This document shows positions 21,812 to 32,897 of a stretch of DNA of 64,000 nucleotides, one piece after another; the stretch's first letter is position 1, and every line of letters starts with the position of its first letter. Origin of the DNA: Paracyclopina nana (lineage: Eukaryota > Arthropoda > Copepoda > Cyclopoida > Cyclopettidae); NCBI GenBank assembly GCA_019096065.1, contig JAGUCH010000002.1, positions 9,808,501 to 9,872,500 on the forward strand, given 5' to 3'. A program made the translations under genes and the position numbers. The notes beneath the pieces are model-generated. The model did not search any database, was not told where the DNA came from, and saw only the letters and a list, made by a program, of their open reading frames with translations.

Positions 21812-23368
21812 ATGGAGTTTGCGAAATTGGAGGAAGAGCTTAATGGCCTCGTCGAAGCGGAGGACCTTTATTGGCTGAGGAACGACGCAAAATTCCGAGC
21901 AGCAAAGCAAAATGTTTCCTATGAAGAGTTTGAGCAGATAGTGAAGGTAACTTTCACAAGATAAGTGCGAGATCGGTACGGCTTTTATCATTATGATGCT
22001 TGCCAAAGAAAGAGTGGCTTATGCTTGAGGTGACTAATTCGTTGGTCAACATCCTTACCTTGAAGGCATCTTGTTCTTGAATCCAAACGATCTATTTGCA
22101 CATCTAGAATGGTATACGTGCAGTCTCGTCTTTCTTGTTGTGTAGCTAAGCGAAAAAGTACTTCTAGCTTGCTATAGTAGGTACGTTTTCGAGTCGTTTG
22201 TACGCATACGACCGAGTTGTCCCATATGCCTTTGCATTTTTAAATAGAGCCTTGCCTTGGTTGAAAGCAACGAATACGTTTGAGTAAGCTACGTGCTGGG
22301 TTGTGTGTTTCATCTTGTAACGAAATTGTGGGCTTGAGGCCATCCATATACTATATATGCGTGGTCGAGTGTATTGTAAGAATACAACTATATCCCGCAT
22401 TAAAAAATAGTCGCAACCAAAATTAGATCGCGGAGGCTCGAGAGGGTCTCTTAACCAAATGCTCCCCTTAATATGTTTTTAGTTGAGGTGAACTCGCACA
22501 CACATATTTTTTTGTTCTCTTCTTCGCTAGTTCCGTTTTTAAATCCCCAGGCAAAAATGTCAACCATTTGACGGAAAGCTCAAACTTTTGTTAAGGAGCT
22601 GGTTGCCTCGCAATACCTGTCTTATTTATTTTTGATCGACAAAACTCACACCCATCCACCTTCTAGTCGCCTTGTTTCTACGATCATACGCTTTAGTTAA
22701 AGCCAGATCATTAGTGATTATTATGCAATATTGCAAGCCTTCAATGTCCAACTCATTAAAATGAACCTCGAGGAGCTTTGATAGAATAACCAAAGTAGAC
22801 GTTAGATAATGCCAGCAGAATAGGAAATAGCGAGGTTTTAATCTAAAATCCTTTGTAGCAAGGTCAACGTTACTTTCTCACCAAACAAATACAATTTTGC
22901 TCTGTTTAGTGCTCGCATTTGACACCTTTGGGAAAATCTGACCGCCTTCAAATCAAGCACAAGACAATTTGGAACGCTCATGCTGCCCCCGAGAAAACTT
23001 CTGGTCACGTAATGAATTCGTCTCTAACGGCAAAGCCAGAGGGAGAGCCGAAAGCAAATCAAAGCCGAAAGTACGGTGGATGCAAGAGCTCAAATCCTTC
23101 GGCGTCTCTACATGCCCTCGAACGCCAAATGAAGCTTATGAAGGCTAAAGGCCACCCAGTCGACCAAACATTTATCATCACTTCTATAGAGACGCTCGAC
23201 AAATCTTTGGAAGAATGTGAAAAGAATGCTGAGCAAGCCGTCAGAACTTGGGATCTTTTAGCATCTATGAAAAGGTTTGATCTAGAATGGACTTTCATTA
23301 GCGGCCCTGAACAATTCAAAGGCCAAAAGCTTGCAGAAAAACTTGAAAACTTGAAAAAACATGCGTGA
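21812..23368 (+). CDS. CCDC103: CCDC103/DNAAF19, dynein-arm assembly factor
   Basis: Two exons, 21812-21946 and 22910-23368, join in phase 0 to 197 aa (human 242). Exon 1 encodes a short coiled coil matching the CCDC103 N-terminus (FAKLEEELNGLVEAE, then KFRAAKQNVSYEEFEQIV; human has ASYEEFRGIV). The junction gives CSHLTPLGKSDR, which parallels human ASHLKPLERKD and confirms the splice. The C-terminal part is helical and resembles the RPAP3_C-like region (LLASMKRFDLEW). In animals CCDC103 is needed to attach or assemble outer and inner dynein arms in motile cilia and sperm tails. The 963-bp intron shows no other gene. AATAAA lies at 23384-23389, 16 bases after the stop. Confidence 0.85.
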
Positions 23369-23485
23369 TATCGGTATTTCTAGAATAAATCATGGCCGCA
23401 TGCGGATGAACGCTCTCTTTCAATTCCTTAGCTTGACTCAGCAACTGCTTTACTCTTTACTCTACTTCTTTGCCGACTGATGCAG

Positions 23486-23644
23486 TCTCAGTACGAAAAG
23501 CAAATCAGGTTGAATCTGGATTTCTTAGTCCTAGCAAATCAGCGAAACCAGTAATCACGTTTCATCAGCCGTTCAAGCTCCTTACTCAAGATGAAGAAAT
23601 TCACGAAAAGAAGAGCGAAAGAATGGTAATGCATCGTCGCGCTG
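23486..23644 (+). other. Orphan exon-like open stretch
   Basis: An AG acceptor (GATGCAG) and a good donor (CTG|GTAAGT) bracket a 159-bp open stretch with the motif HQPFKLLTQDEEIHEKK. The phrase PFKLxT is faintly reminiscent of TPX2-type repeats. No in-frame ATG precedes it and the DNA after it turns into repeats, so it may be a relic exon or chance. Not assigned to a gene. Confidence 0.2.
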
Positions 23645-23949
23645 GTAAGTGGCCTTATGAATGTCCGTAAAAAAAGTACTGGAGAATTGATAGTAATTAA
23701 TCAGAAGTTATTGTCAGCAAATTCTAGTTGCTGCAAATGGGTGCCATTACCTGGTACTACTACGGATCGTGCCTGGTACTACCAGACCGCATTGGTACAG
23801 CAAAATGCATCGTCCCTGGTGCTACGAAATGAAAAATGGCAAAACGCACCGTACCTGGAACTACTACTAGAGCAAACTAAAGTGAACAACTGTCTTTTCT
23901 TTGACTACCAAGATCAGGGTCCAGTTTTACTTGGATAGTCTTGCATTGT

Positions 23950-24180
23950 CAGCCAGTTCTTGCCTGAACTGCCAAGCCTTGCTTGATCTCCCAAGCCTTG
24001 CTTGACCTGCCAAGTCCTGTTTGGTAGGGTTTTCCTTGTGACCCAAGCATGGTATATTATTGTTTGCAAAAATCATGCTTTGTAAGTCGTGCTTGAAAAG
24101 TTTTGCATTGTAAATCTTGCTGCGCTTGGTTTGTCTTGCTTGGCAAGTCTTCCTTGGTAAGCCTTGCTTGGTCGGTCACC
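23950..24180. repeat. Degenerate CCAAGCCTTGCTTG short repeats
   Basis: A low-complexity tract in which CCAAGCCTTGCTTG-like words recur in slightly changed form, probably a decayed minisatellite inside the composite element. Confidence 0.5.
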
Positions 24181-24260
24181 CAAGTGGTGTTGTTGTGACA
24201 GTCATAAGGAATTCTCGCTCAAACATATTTTGCACAAGAAAAAAATCTAACTTCTGTAGT

Positions 24261-25196
24261 GGGGAACGGTAATAAGATCGAAATTTTAAGATCGAAATCA
24301 ACATGGGATTATAAAGTCGAAGCTTTTTTAGAGACTGGGTATTAATGTCGAAAGAGTAGGGTATTAAGTCCGATGGATTTTGAGCCTCAGGGTAATAAGA
24401 TCGAACGGTGAATTACAACACCAAACTATACCTGGATTTTAAGATCGAATCACCTGAATTTTAAAAACTCAGAAATTTGCATGAGTTGCATATTGTATTA
24501 TGACTTGAAATGGTGCCATTTTATCCGTAGATTATGTCATATTTTTAAAGGTTTTAGAATTAGTGCACCAAAAGCCAAAAAAAGCCTCCCAACCAGAAAT
24601 TTTCCCAAGTTTTCTGAAAGTTATTGCAACGTGTTAGCACTCCTTCGTTTTACCCAGGTTGAGTTTATGTTGTTATGTAACATTAACTTCCGTACCACCT
24701 ATGAAAAAAATTTGAGAAAAATCGAATGTGACACGGAAAATTTGTATTTTCGATTTTACCTAGGTGTCAAGGCAGTTAATGTTACATTACGACTAGAACT
24801 CTATGTTGATAAAACGTATAAGTTTCACTGAGGATTTTTTTGCCGTATGAGGGCCCAGAATTTCTTTACTATTGACAAAAAATTAAGATGATTTGAAGCA
24901 GCTTTTGAAAATGTAAAAAGAATAATTTTCTGGCTTTGCTTTGCTGAGAGATAATGCCAGAATTCTGGCAATTATAGCTAAATGCGTTGACAAACAATAT
25001 CCAGGTGTTTAAACTTTAAAATCTAGATGTTTCGACTTTAAAATCCAGGTAGAGGTTCATTTTTTGTTTTTCCGTTCGATCTTATTACCCAGTATCAATT
25101 TCAGTTCGATCTTAAAATCCAGGTGATTCGACTTTAAAATCCCTTATCAATTCGGCTTTAAAATCCTCCCTAAATTCGATCTTAATACCGGCACCC
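24261..25196. mobile_element. 936-bp foldback-like element, 8-bp TSD TCTGTAGT
   Basis: Perfect 8-bp duplications TCTGTAGT flank it at 24253-24260 and 25197-25204. The ends are inverted (GGGGAACGGTAATAAGATCG against GGGTGCCGGTATTAAGATCG). Each end contains several copies of TTTTAAGATCGAA or its complement TTCGATCTTAAAATCC. Subterminal repeat arrays and 8-bp duplications fit a non-autonomous hAT-like or foldback transposon. No transposase is present; the internal open frame at ~24480-24830 shows no known domain. Confidence 0.8.
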
Positions 25197-25216
25197 TCTG
25201 TAGTACCAGGTATGAT

Positions 25217-25280
25217 CCCAACCAGAACTTTTCACGATTTATCAGAAAATCCCAACCAGAACTTTTCACGATTTATCAGA
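25217..25280. repeat. 34-bp tandem duplication
   Basis: Two adjacent copies of a 30-bp block beginning CCCAACCAGAACTTTTCACG, at 25217-25246 and 25251-25280. Variants of CCAACCAGAAATTTT also occur near 24590, 29785, 30700 and 31635, so this word belongs to the local repeat families. Confidence 0.8.
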
Positions 25281-25691
25281 TAGTAATTGTGATTATTTCA
25301 TGTTTAAACTCACTGAAATATAAATGAATCGTTTTTCAATAGTTGACGCTTTTTCAAACTGAGTCTATGATTTCTTAATGTATTTTGAATGATTATTCAA
25401 AGAAGTAACATTATGATTCCTTCAACGAATTTGTTAATGATTTGTTTATGATAAGCTCTTGATCACTTTCATTAACTTTTCCGCTGTTATACATGGATTA
25501 AACAGTGAGAACTATTCAGGTGCTTTTCATTAATTGATATTCAATAAATATTAAATCACCTGTTTTCATTACAAAAATTAAGTTAGTTTTATTAATTGTT
25601 ACTTTCTAATTCATTATAAATTTACTTGTAATGCTTATCATGAATTTTAGTGTTTGAAGGAGAGAAAATTAGAAAGCAGGAAAGAGAGAGT

Positions 25692-25764
25692 TGCCCTGGG
25701 AGAATTTGAACCCATGAACCTCAGGTTAGGAATCCGGTGTCTTGCCTCTAGACCACATAAGATG
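25692..25764 (-). other. tRNA-like sequence, probably a SINE head
   Basis: On the minus strand a box-A-like GTGGTCTAGAGGC is followed by an anticodon-loop-like TTCCTAA and a box-B-like GGGTTCAAATTC at tRNA spacing. The anticodon and acceptor stems do not pair properly, so it is not a functional tRNA gene. A tRNA-derived SINE head or a decayed tRNA copy is the best reading. Confidence 0.4.
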
Positions 25765-26040
25765 GTTTATTTGTTCAATTTACTATTTATGTTCCAACAA
25801 AAATACAACAGATGTAGCTACCATACCTAATAAGCAGTGTTCATGAAGTATTCATTCTTGAAAGCTACTGAAAAATGTCTCCCTGAATAGCCTTTGATTT
25901 ATCATGGAGTATTCATACTGGAGAAGTTACCATACAAAAGTGACTGAATAGTTCTTGAGTGTTCAAGAAGTATCTGTACTTATAAAGTTACTGAATTAAA
26001 CCTCTTAAATCGTTCACATACGTTCACACATGTGTAAACT

Positions 26041-26249
26041 CTTTTCTAATGAAATGTTTTAAATAATTCAATTACGTTTTTCTCATATCTATCATTGCTC
26101 GAATTATTTTATTGTTTGGAACTAAAATGTCAGTTCTTGAATGTTTGTGAACTATTTAAGAACTGACATTTTAGTTCCAAACAATAAAATAATTCGAGCA
26201 ATGATAGATATGAGAAAAACGAATTATTTAAAACATTTCATTAGAAAAG
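26041..26249. repeat. Large near-perfect hairpin, ~95-bp arms
   Basis: The arms 26041-26138 and 26158-26249 are almost exact reverse complements (one small indel near the base) with a 19-base loop. For example, CTTTTCTAATGAAATG at the left end pairs with CATTTCATTAGAAAAG at the right. It is AT-rich and has no open frame. Confidence 0.9.
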
Positions 26250-26981
26250 TGTCTATGGGTTCTATGTGTAGACTCATAATCTTGGACTCATACATGATTC
26301 TTAAATGAAACTGCTATGAAGCTAGTATCAACAATTTTTAAATGAACACTCAGCTCTTATCAGACAATGATTCTTCATTAACGAGTTCTCATAGAATAAT
26401 ATTGAATTAAGAATAAAAAAACCAATATATGTTTTTTAAACAATGAGTTAGTCATGAAAATAAAACGCTAATCTAATAAAAAAAATTGAAAATGAATAAT
26501 AGACAAATATTTGTGAACTAATTGTTTATCCAAAAAATAGCAATAATGAGATCATGAAAGATAAACAAGTGATCAGCAATGATTAAAGAAAGAACATCAG
26601 CTGATACATCCATTCGTGATTATTAACCAAGTAGTCAGTCAATAATGTTAAACAAAAAACAGAAATCAACTCAGCACATGAGTTATTAACAAAAGACTGT
26701 CTAGCATTTAACGAGGCACTCTTCTACGATCAATCGTCGAAAAATCGTACTACGATTGGATAACGAAAACTAACTACATTATATTTAATTATGAAATAAT
26801 CATGCTTGAATCATTGACCAAAGTTCTCCTTGGGATCCGTTTGATGAATCGGTAGCACCAAGTACGATGCGTTTTGAATGTATAGTATCAGGTACGATGC
26901 GTTTTGTGGCACGAAGAACGAACCGTCATGACTGTAGCTCCAAAGACGATCCGTTCTAGTAGGACCAGGCATATGGCTGCC

Positions 26982-28058
26982 TATCGCGGATATTTGACGG
27001 TCTTCAGTTAACTGCAGTTGTAAAAGTGCTGATTGCATTGTGATGCAATTGTGAAGCATGGAAATCAATGCACTCCTTCTTGCTATTTATAATTCAGGAT
27101 GAATATTTGGTCCTGCTTTTACTTTGGGTGCTTCTGCTATATTTCTTTTGTACTAAGCCCAAATCTGCTTTTTAAAGGCTTTTCTTTTACATTAGAAAAT
27201 ACCAAATTAAAAGAAATCACTAAGATTCCCTTCTTAACATAGTTGTTTTGAGCGCACGCATCGCAAGCACCGTCAGCTCTTATTCTCGACTCAGACTCTT
27301 TAGGCAGTGAGACTAGCTCGAACTTACAGGTCTTTTATATATAGCGCAACTAATTTAAAAAAATGCCAAAAAGACTTATTACCTTTGTTTTCAATATCTG
27401 GTAACTATGAATCGGCCGTGAATTTTTATTAAGCTTTTTATAAACATATTTTCAATAAGAACTTTAAAAATACTTGTAATGGAAACAATATATTATGATC
27501 TAATTAGAATTGAGAATAAAAGCATCATTTGGGCTCAGATGAAAGCTTTTGGAAATATGACGACTCAAAAGTCTGCTCTAGCCGTCAGATGTAGTCAGCC
27601 AGCGCCGAGGGTTTATTTTTGTCTCTTTTGGAGCGTGACCACAACGTGGATAACGCACCCTATGACGTCATCACTAATGCACTTATCTTTTAAAATATAA
27701 GCCTGAACAGCCTCAATTTATATCCAGTCGACCTAGCCAAAAGTCTTGCTTATTAATTTGTTGCGGAAATCCGGAATTTGGAGCTTTTTTAAGCCCAATT
27801 TGTAGCTCACGGTTGATTAAAAAAATGTAAAATAAGTAACATGTGCTAGTGCAAAGTAAAAAGTTAAAGGTATTTTTCAAAAATATTAGTATAACATTAT
27901 TGTTTGTAGTAGGCAAGTAGCTCACAGGTAAGCAAAACAACGGATACATAAGGTCGAAAAAGTGATCCACTTTGCAATCGAGTTTTCACGCAAGTTTAGC
28001 GCTAATGTGCTTTTACAGTCTGTTTCGGGCAGGTAATTGTCAACATTTTAAAAATTAA
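26982..28058. other. Intergenic, nothing recognised
   Basis: AT-rich DNA with scattered stops in all frames. I see no gene, tRNA or family repeat. Confidence 0.5.
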
Positions 28059-28470
28059 GGCCTGGATCAGCTGGTTATTTCACCGCAATTTTGAGCGCCG
28101 TAATTGCGATGCAATTGTCAACATAACAGCGATCAGCTGGTAATTGTAATCCAATTTTTGCTATGGGCAAAAATTACTTCTTTAGGGTGTTTAAAGTAAA
28201 ACTTTAAGACCAAATTACATAATTGGGATAAATTGAACTTAAATTATCAAAAACAGCCTCTGTTATGACAAATAAGGCCAAAAATTAGGCCAACTTAAAT
28301 AGCAAAGGTTTGGTTGACTTTACTCTGGAAGTTCCGCCGCTGCTTTGCTCGCCGAAATTGCGCTGCAATTATCTGTAGTAGCTGATCCACTTAAATTGCA
28401 GCGCAATTACAAACAGCAGCTGAAATCATAACCGAAATTGCGCAGCAATCAGGACCAGCTGATCCAGGCC
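28059..28470 (+). mobile_element. 412-bp PIF/Harbinger-like MITE, copy 1
   Basis: Terminal inverted repeats GGCCTGGATCAGCTGGT / ACCAGCTGATCCAGGCC, flanked by TAA at 28056-28058 and 28471-28473. The 3-bp TWA-like duplication and GGCC start fit the PIF/Harbinger superfamily. The interior has many AATTGC words and no coding capacity. The length is identical to the copy at 31676. Confidence 0.88.
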
Positions 28471-28618
28471 TAAAAGCTTATTTTGGGGTTCTCAATGTTA
28501 TCCTCATTTTTTATTACAACTTTCTTTTCCAGCATAGCTAATTTTTGAACTTATTCAATATGCCGCAAGTGTATTTCAAAACTTGATCAGTGGCTCAATT
28601 TGCACTAATGTAAAAAAG

Positions 28619-29743
28619 GTGGACTCGCTGTTCGCGTTGTTGCTTCTGCTCAAGCCGCGCAAAGAAGAGAAGCTCGCGGAGGACGAAAAGCATCGATGCG
28701 GCCTTCGAGGTGGAATTGGAGAGACAACCAAAAGCGACAGATTGTACGCAAGCCAGTTCGGGTGAGCGCCGCCACCTTTCATGTGTTACTTTTTGTCTTA
28801 CCTAACTTTGGAGGTTTCCTAAACGTAAGGAATACTAAATTGGATGGGTGGAGCCACCATGCTCAAAGAGAATTCCCCTCTATTTTGCCTCTCAAATGAA
28901 AAACTTCTCCTACGTAGGTCTACCAAAATTAAGGTAAGACATTTCTCAAACTTTGTATCTTGTTAAAAAGTTGGCAAATTTAGTATACATTTTGGCAATT
29001 GCTAATAAACTCGGGCTTAAAATATGTTGTTTTAACTTTGAATGCTGGCCATGCTTAATTGCGCGCGAGTCTAATAGTCTAATATCCCACTTCCTTTTTT
29101 TTAAATGATGCCTAATTAAAAATAAGATTTGCTATCTTTCCTAGGGAGATACGGTTGCAATGAGTCCATATCAAAGCCTCTCCATGGCGCTGAACGGTTA
29201 AAACAAAGGGACCATTTCGCTGAAAACATCAACAATTCCGCACGTGCATTCAGAGTGGTAAGTTTGCTTGGTCCATTTTCGTTTTTTTCATTTTTCAGTA
29301 AGGGTAGTAAAATATATCGTTTTATCATCTTTCTTTTTACCTTTACCGATCGCTAATGCGGCAGACATACTGCTTTTTAAATTGTGGAGCAACCAAATCC
29401 TCATCAATTCTACAATGTTTTCACGTCAAGTTTATTAAGCTGTGTAGGTAATCATGTAGCTTGCAAAAAATAGCACACGCACAAGTGGCTCTTATATACT
29501 GTTCATCTACCGTTCCTTAAGGAATGCATAATGACGAATCAGTACATAAACTAGCTGCGTAGAGCTGTCATTCTGCATGGTTTCGTCATAATGCATTCCT
29601 TAAGGAACGGTAGATGAACAGAGTATTAAAGTTGTAAGTTGGCTCTTGCAAGCAAATACATGGTTTGAAAATAACTTCTGAAAAAATCCTCTTTTTTTCA
29701 GGGCGAGACCACGAGGTCGGGAGCGCGTGAAAATATGTGCTGA
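28619..29743 (+). CDS. Candidate 3' exons of an unrecognised gene
   Basis: Three stretches have compatible splice phases: 28619-28761 (donor CGG|GTGAGC), 29145-29257 (acceptor CTTTCCTAG, donor GTG|GTAAGT) and 29702-29743 (acceptor CTTTTTTTCAG, then 13 codons and a stop). Only one frame is open across the last two, and it joins the +1 frame of the first. The result has a Cys/Arg-rich start (RCSRCCFC), charged middle and C-terminal ARENMC. The upstream acceptor at 28618 is weak and no start codon is found, so earlier exons would be needed. A second frame in the first stretch ends on its own. I recognise no family. Confidence 0.25.
29499..29621. mobile_element. 123-bp MITE with TGTTCATCTAC termini
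   Basis: Forty-base arms are inverted with one mismatch, beginning CTGTTCATCTACCGTTCC and ending GGAACGGTAGATGAACAG. The centre contains AGCTGCGTAGAGCTGTCA. A decayed inverted copy of its body lies at 44301-44369. Confidence 0.85.
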
Positions 29744-29865
29744 ATTAATTTCATGCACCGATAGCTTAAAAAATGCATGCTTCTCAACCAGAAATTTCGT
29801 TCGAGAACTTCGAACCAAAACGGCAACAATTTTCATGTGTCCGATTTGTTTGTTTTTTGTGTATC

Positions 29866-30990
29866 ACAAATTGAGCACAATTTTGTTGAACTCAGCAGAT
29901 ATTGTTTATTCCACAGATATGTTGAAGTTTAGTTATACCTAACCTTACACAAGTTTGTTTGACACAAACATGTTTTACATTTATGTTCCACAAACTGAAC
30001 ACAATTTCGTTGAAAACAGAGCTTTTTGATGTTTGTGTCACACAAATTAAGCATACTCTTGTGTCACTCAAGATTGAGCCAATTCTGAGTCACACAAATT
30101 GAACACAACACTTTTTTTAATTGGAAGTTGAGTTCCACAAAAAATGTTATTTTGTCACGGATTTCAGCCTCAAATTACCTACTTTGAGTCACTCTTATGT
30201 AAGTCACAAAAGCCCTGCTTAGCCTTTAGGAAAAATTCAAGAATTTAAAATTCTAGCTTAGCAAATTATTAAGAGAAGGCTCTGCTATCAAACCTATTTT
30301 ATTTAAAAGTAATTATAATTACAACTTTGCAATGCATTGAGAGTTTCAAAAAAATTGCTAATAGCTTTCGGTCCAAACTAAATTAGTATTGAAGTAAAAA
30401 TAATTTTATTTTTAATATTATTATGGAAATATGAAATATTTAAAACAAATCAAGAAGCCAGTAAGTTAGAGAAGTAAGTATCATAAAAATAATATCTCTC
30501 TCACAAGTCCCATCTTAAAGGACAATAGTGCATCTTGTCTGATGTGAGATAGACTTGCAAAGTCAGCCATCTATTGGCCAAATGTCTAAATATTTTTGAA
30601 TTATACTCTCATTCCTAGCACCTTTTACCTAAGGGATAATGCCAAAATTGGGGGATTTCTGTGTTACCAAAAAGTCGCACAGAAGTTCTTCAAAATTTTC
30701 AAAAATTTCTGGTTGAGGCCGAATTGGCCATAGCGCTTACCCAGTTTTTATGACTCAATCAGTACATATGTAGGTGTAACATAATGACTGATTTGTTAGG
30801 TTTTTGAGTACAATTTTGTTGATGTTTTAAGTGTAATTTTTGTGCTGGTTTTGTGGGACTCCACTTTGATTGCTGACTAAACTGAGTTCAACAAAAAGGT
30901 GCTATTTCGTCACGGGTATTTGACACAAATTTGACAAATTGTGGATACTTTGAGCAACAACAAAAGTGACCCAAAAGTAAGTCAAAAATT
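29866..30990. repeat. Degenerate CACAAATTGAACACAA repeat region
   Basis: CACAAATTGARCACAATTTTG-like words recur at about 29866, 29985, 30045 and 30095. A second module (about 30108-30210 and 30880-30985) shares GAGTTC-ACAAAAA and TTTYGTCACGG and is duplicated directly. Part of the right side (30800-30850) carries the first word inverted. It is likely a decayed foldback-type element; limits are not clear. Confidence 0.45.
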
Positions 30991-30991
30991 G

Positions 30992-31615
30992 GGGAGAAGT
31001 CACTAAGGCCTAAAATAGGGGTAGGTTTTAGGATCTAAAATCATAGTGGGTTTTAAAGCCTACACTTTTTTGGCTCTGGGTTTTAAGATCTAAAGGTTTG
31101 GATGCTAAAGCCTAATATATGGATGTTAACATCTAACCATATGGGTTTTAAGATCTACATTGAAAAAAACATCAAGTTTTATTCCTAGTTTTTAAAATCC
31201 AGTCGAATGGTTTATTTAAGATCTTTAAGTTCTGAAAAGTGACTTTCAATAGAAAACTTGCAGGAACTTCATATATTAATTTATTTCATAAGTTTGTATT
31301 TTCTCTTCAAAACGTGAAGAGCCATTAATAAACATGTAAGCAGGTAAGCTAATAATGTATGTGCTTTCCAATAACAAAAATATGTTGTGAAAACTTCAAT
31401 TTCTTGTTACTGTCTAGTTTTGAAGATGTTATATCTTAAAATCTTGTTCTTTAGATCTTGAAACCCAGGTACAGCTCAAATCAATTTTTCAACTTAGATC
31501 TTAGTACCCAAATCCTAAAAAGTGTAGGCTTTAAAACTCATTTTTTAGGTCTTAAAACCCAACTGTATTTTAGATCCTAAAACCCACCACATTTTAGGCC
31601 TTAGTGACGGCACCC
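30992..31615. mobile_element. 624-bp foldback-like element, 8-bp TSD AAAAATTG
   Basis: AAAAATTG flanks it at 30984-30991 and 31616-31623. The left end, GGGAGAAGTCACTAAGGCC, mirrors the right end, read inverted as GGGTGCCGTCACTAAGGCC. The two arms then carry repeated GGGTTTTAAGATCTAA-like words. Architecture and termini match the 936-bp element at 24261, but the subrepeat has GATCTAA instead of GATCGAA. No coding capacity. Confidence 0.78.
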
Positions 31616-31675
31616 AAAAATTGCGAAAATTTCTGGTTGGGTTGCGCTTGCTGCTATTTATCTTTATGTAGATTG

Positions 31676-32087
31676 GGCCTGGATCAGCTGGTTATTTCAC
31701 CGCAATTTTGAGCGCCGTAATTGCGATGCAATTGTCAACATAACAGCGATCAGCTGGTAATTGTAATTCAATTTTTGCTATGTGCAAAAATTACTTCTGT
31801 AGTGGGTTTAAAGTAAAACTTACAGACCAAAATTCAAAAATGGGATCTTTAGAGCTTAACTTATCAAAAACAGCCACTGTTCTGACAAATAAGGCCAAAA
31901 ATTAGGCCAACTTAAATTGCAAAGGTTTGGTTGACTTTACTCTTAAAGTTCCGCCGCTGCTTTGCTCGCCGAAATTGCACAGCAATTATCTGTAGTAGCT
32001 GATCCACTTAAATTGCAGCGCAATTACAAACAGCAGCTGAAATTATAACCGAAATTGCGCTGCAATCAGGACCAGCTGATCCAGGCC
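31676..32087 (+). mobile_element. 412-bp PIF/Harbinger-like MITE, copy 2
   Basis: Same termini and orientation as the copy at 28059, same length, flanked by TTG at 31673-31675 and 32088-32090. By eye the bodies are about nine-tenths identical, suggesting fairly recent activity. Confidence 0.88.
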
Positions 32088-32897
32088 TTGGTGTTAAAGC
32101 GCTACATATAAACCAAAGAGCGAACGAATTCCATTTACGGAACTTCACCAAGCAACAAATCAAAATGCATTAGCATACAGCGCTCCAAATCAACTATCCT
32201 GATGTCTGTAACATGCTTTATTTGTTTCTCGATAATTTAAACAGATACTTCTGTGAACTGTCGCTATGTTGAATAATTGTTGGCTTAGAAGAGTAGAGTT
32301 ATTGCCTGTTCATTTTAATGTCGACAAAATTGTGGTTTCGCCATCATGCATTTGAGTTTTCATAAGTTACAAATTAATTCAATGGTTGATTTTGTTTGAT
32401 AAAATCTCGTTGCAATACTAGGATAGCATTGTTTTGAATTAAAGAAGGCTTTGCGCCATGCGTCTTTTCTCAACCGTTTTTCTTAGACAGGAGGAAAAGT
32501 CAAAAACGACGAAAAGCACTTGGCAATTTGACTTTTCAACGGAATGCTAGCTGTAAAGAGCCTAAAAAAGCAAAAAAATCCAGATTAGCGTATTTAGCTG
32601 TATCAAGTAGCGCACCCCCATCATGCTGTACAACCTAAAACATGATAGGCACCAACTGTTTTATAACTTTTATTTACCAAAAGTTGGAGAAATAGTTATT
32701 AGATATAGCCTTACATAATTTTGCAGATCAGGAAATAGGGCTGTTTTTGGCTAAATTAGCTCATTCAAGACCAAAAGTCGGTCCCGGCCCAAATGCATGC
32801 AGCCGCAAGCATAACTCCATTAACAGTCTCTTTTGGACCGTACCTTGTCCTACTAGAATACTTGTTCCTACTGTGACACATAGTGCTTGGTCACATT

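Larger units (their letters stand above)
25289..26803. mobile_element. AT-rich inverted-repeat element with AATGATT/TTCATTAA words
   Basis: The ends carry GATTATTTCATGTTTAA (left) and the complement of GATTATTTCATAATTAA (right). The interior is full of AATGATT, TTCATTAA and their complements. It looks like another foldback-type element nested in the composite at 23739-26981, but boundaries and duplications are not clear. Confidence 0.35.
23739..26981. mobile_element. Composite foldback-like element with CCTGGTACTAC subrepeats
   Basis: The left arm (23739-~23880) begins GGGTGCCATTACCTGG and carries degenerate direct repeats of CCTGGTACTAC with ACGGATCGT or ACGCATCGT. The right arm (~26830-26981) carries the same motifs in inverse orientation and ends in the complement of GGCAGCCATATGCCTGG. 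The termini resemble those of the smaller foldbacks at 24261, 30992 and 41820. I could not find matching target duplications, so the ends are approximate. Later elements lie inside it. No transposase frame is visible. Confidence 0.5.

Noticed and set aside
26041-26249. Hairpin considered as a microRNA precursor
   Set aside because: Arms are far too long and perfect for a canonical pre-miRNA and it sits in transposon debris.
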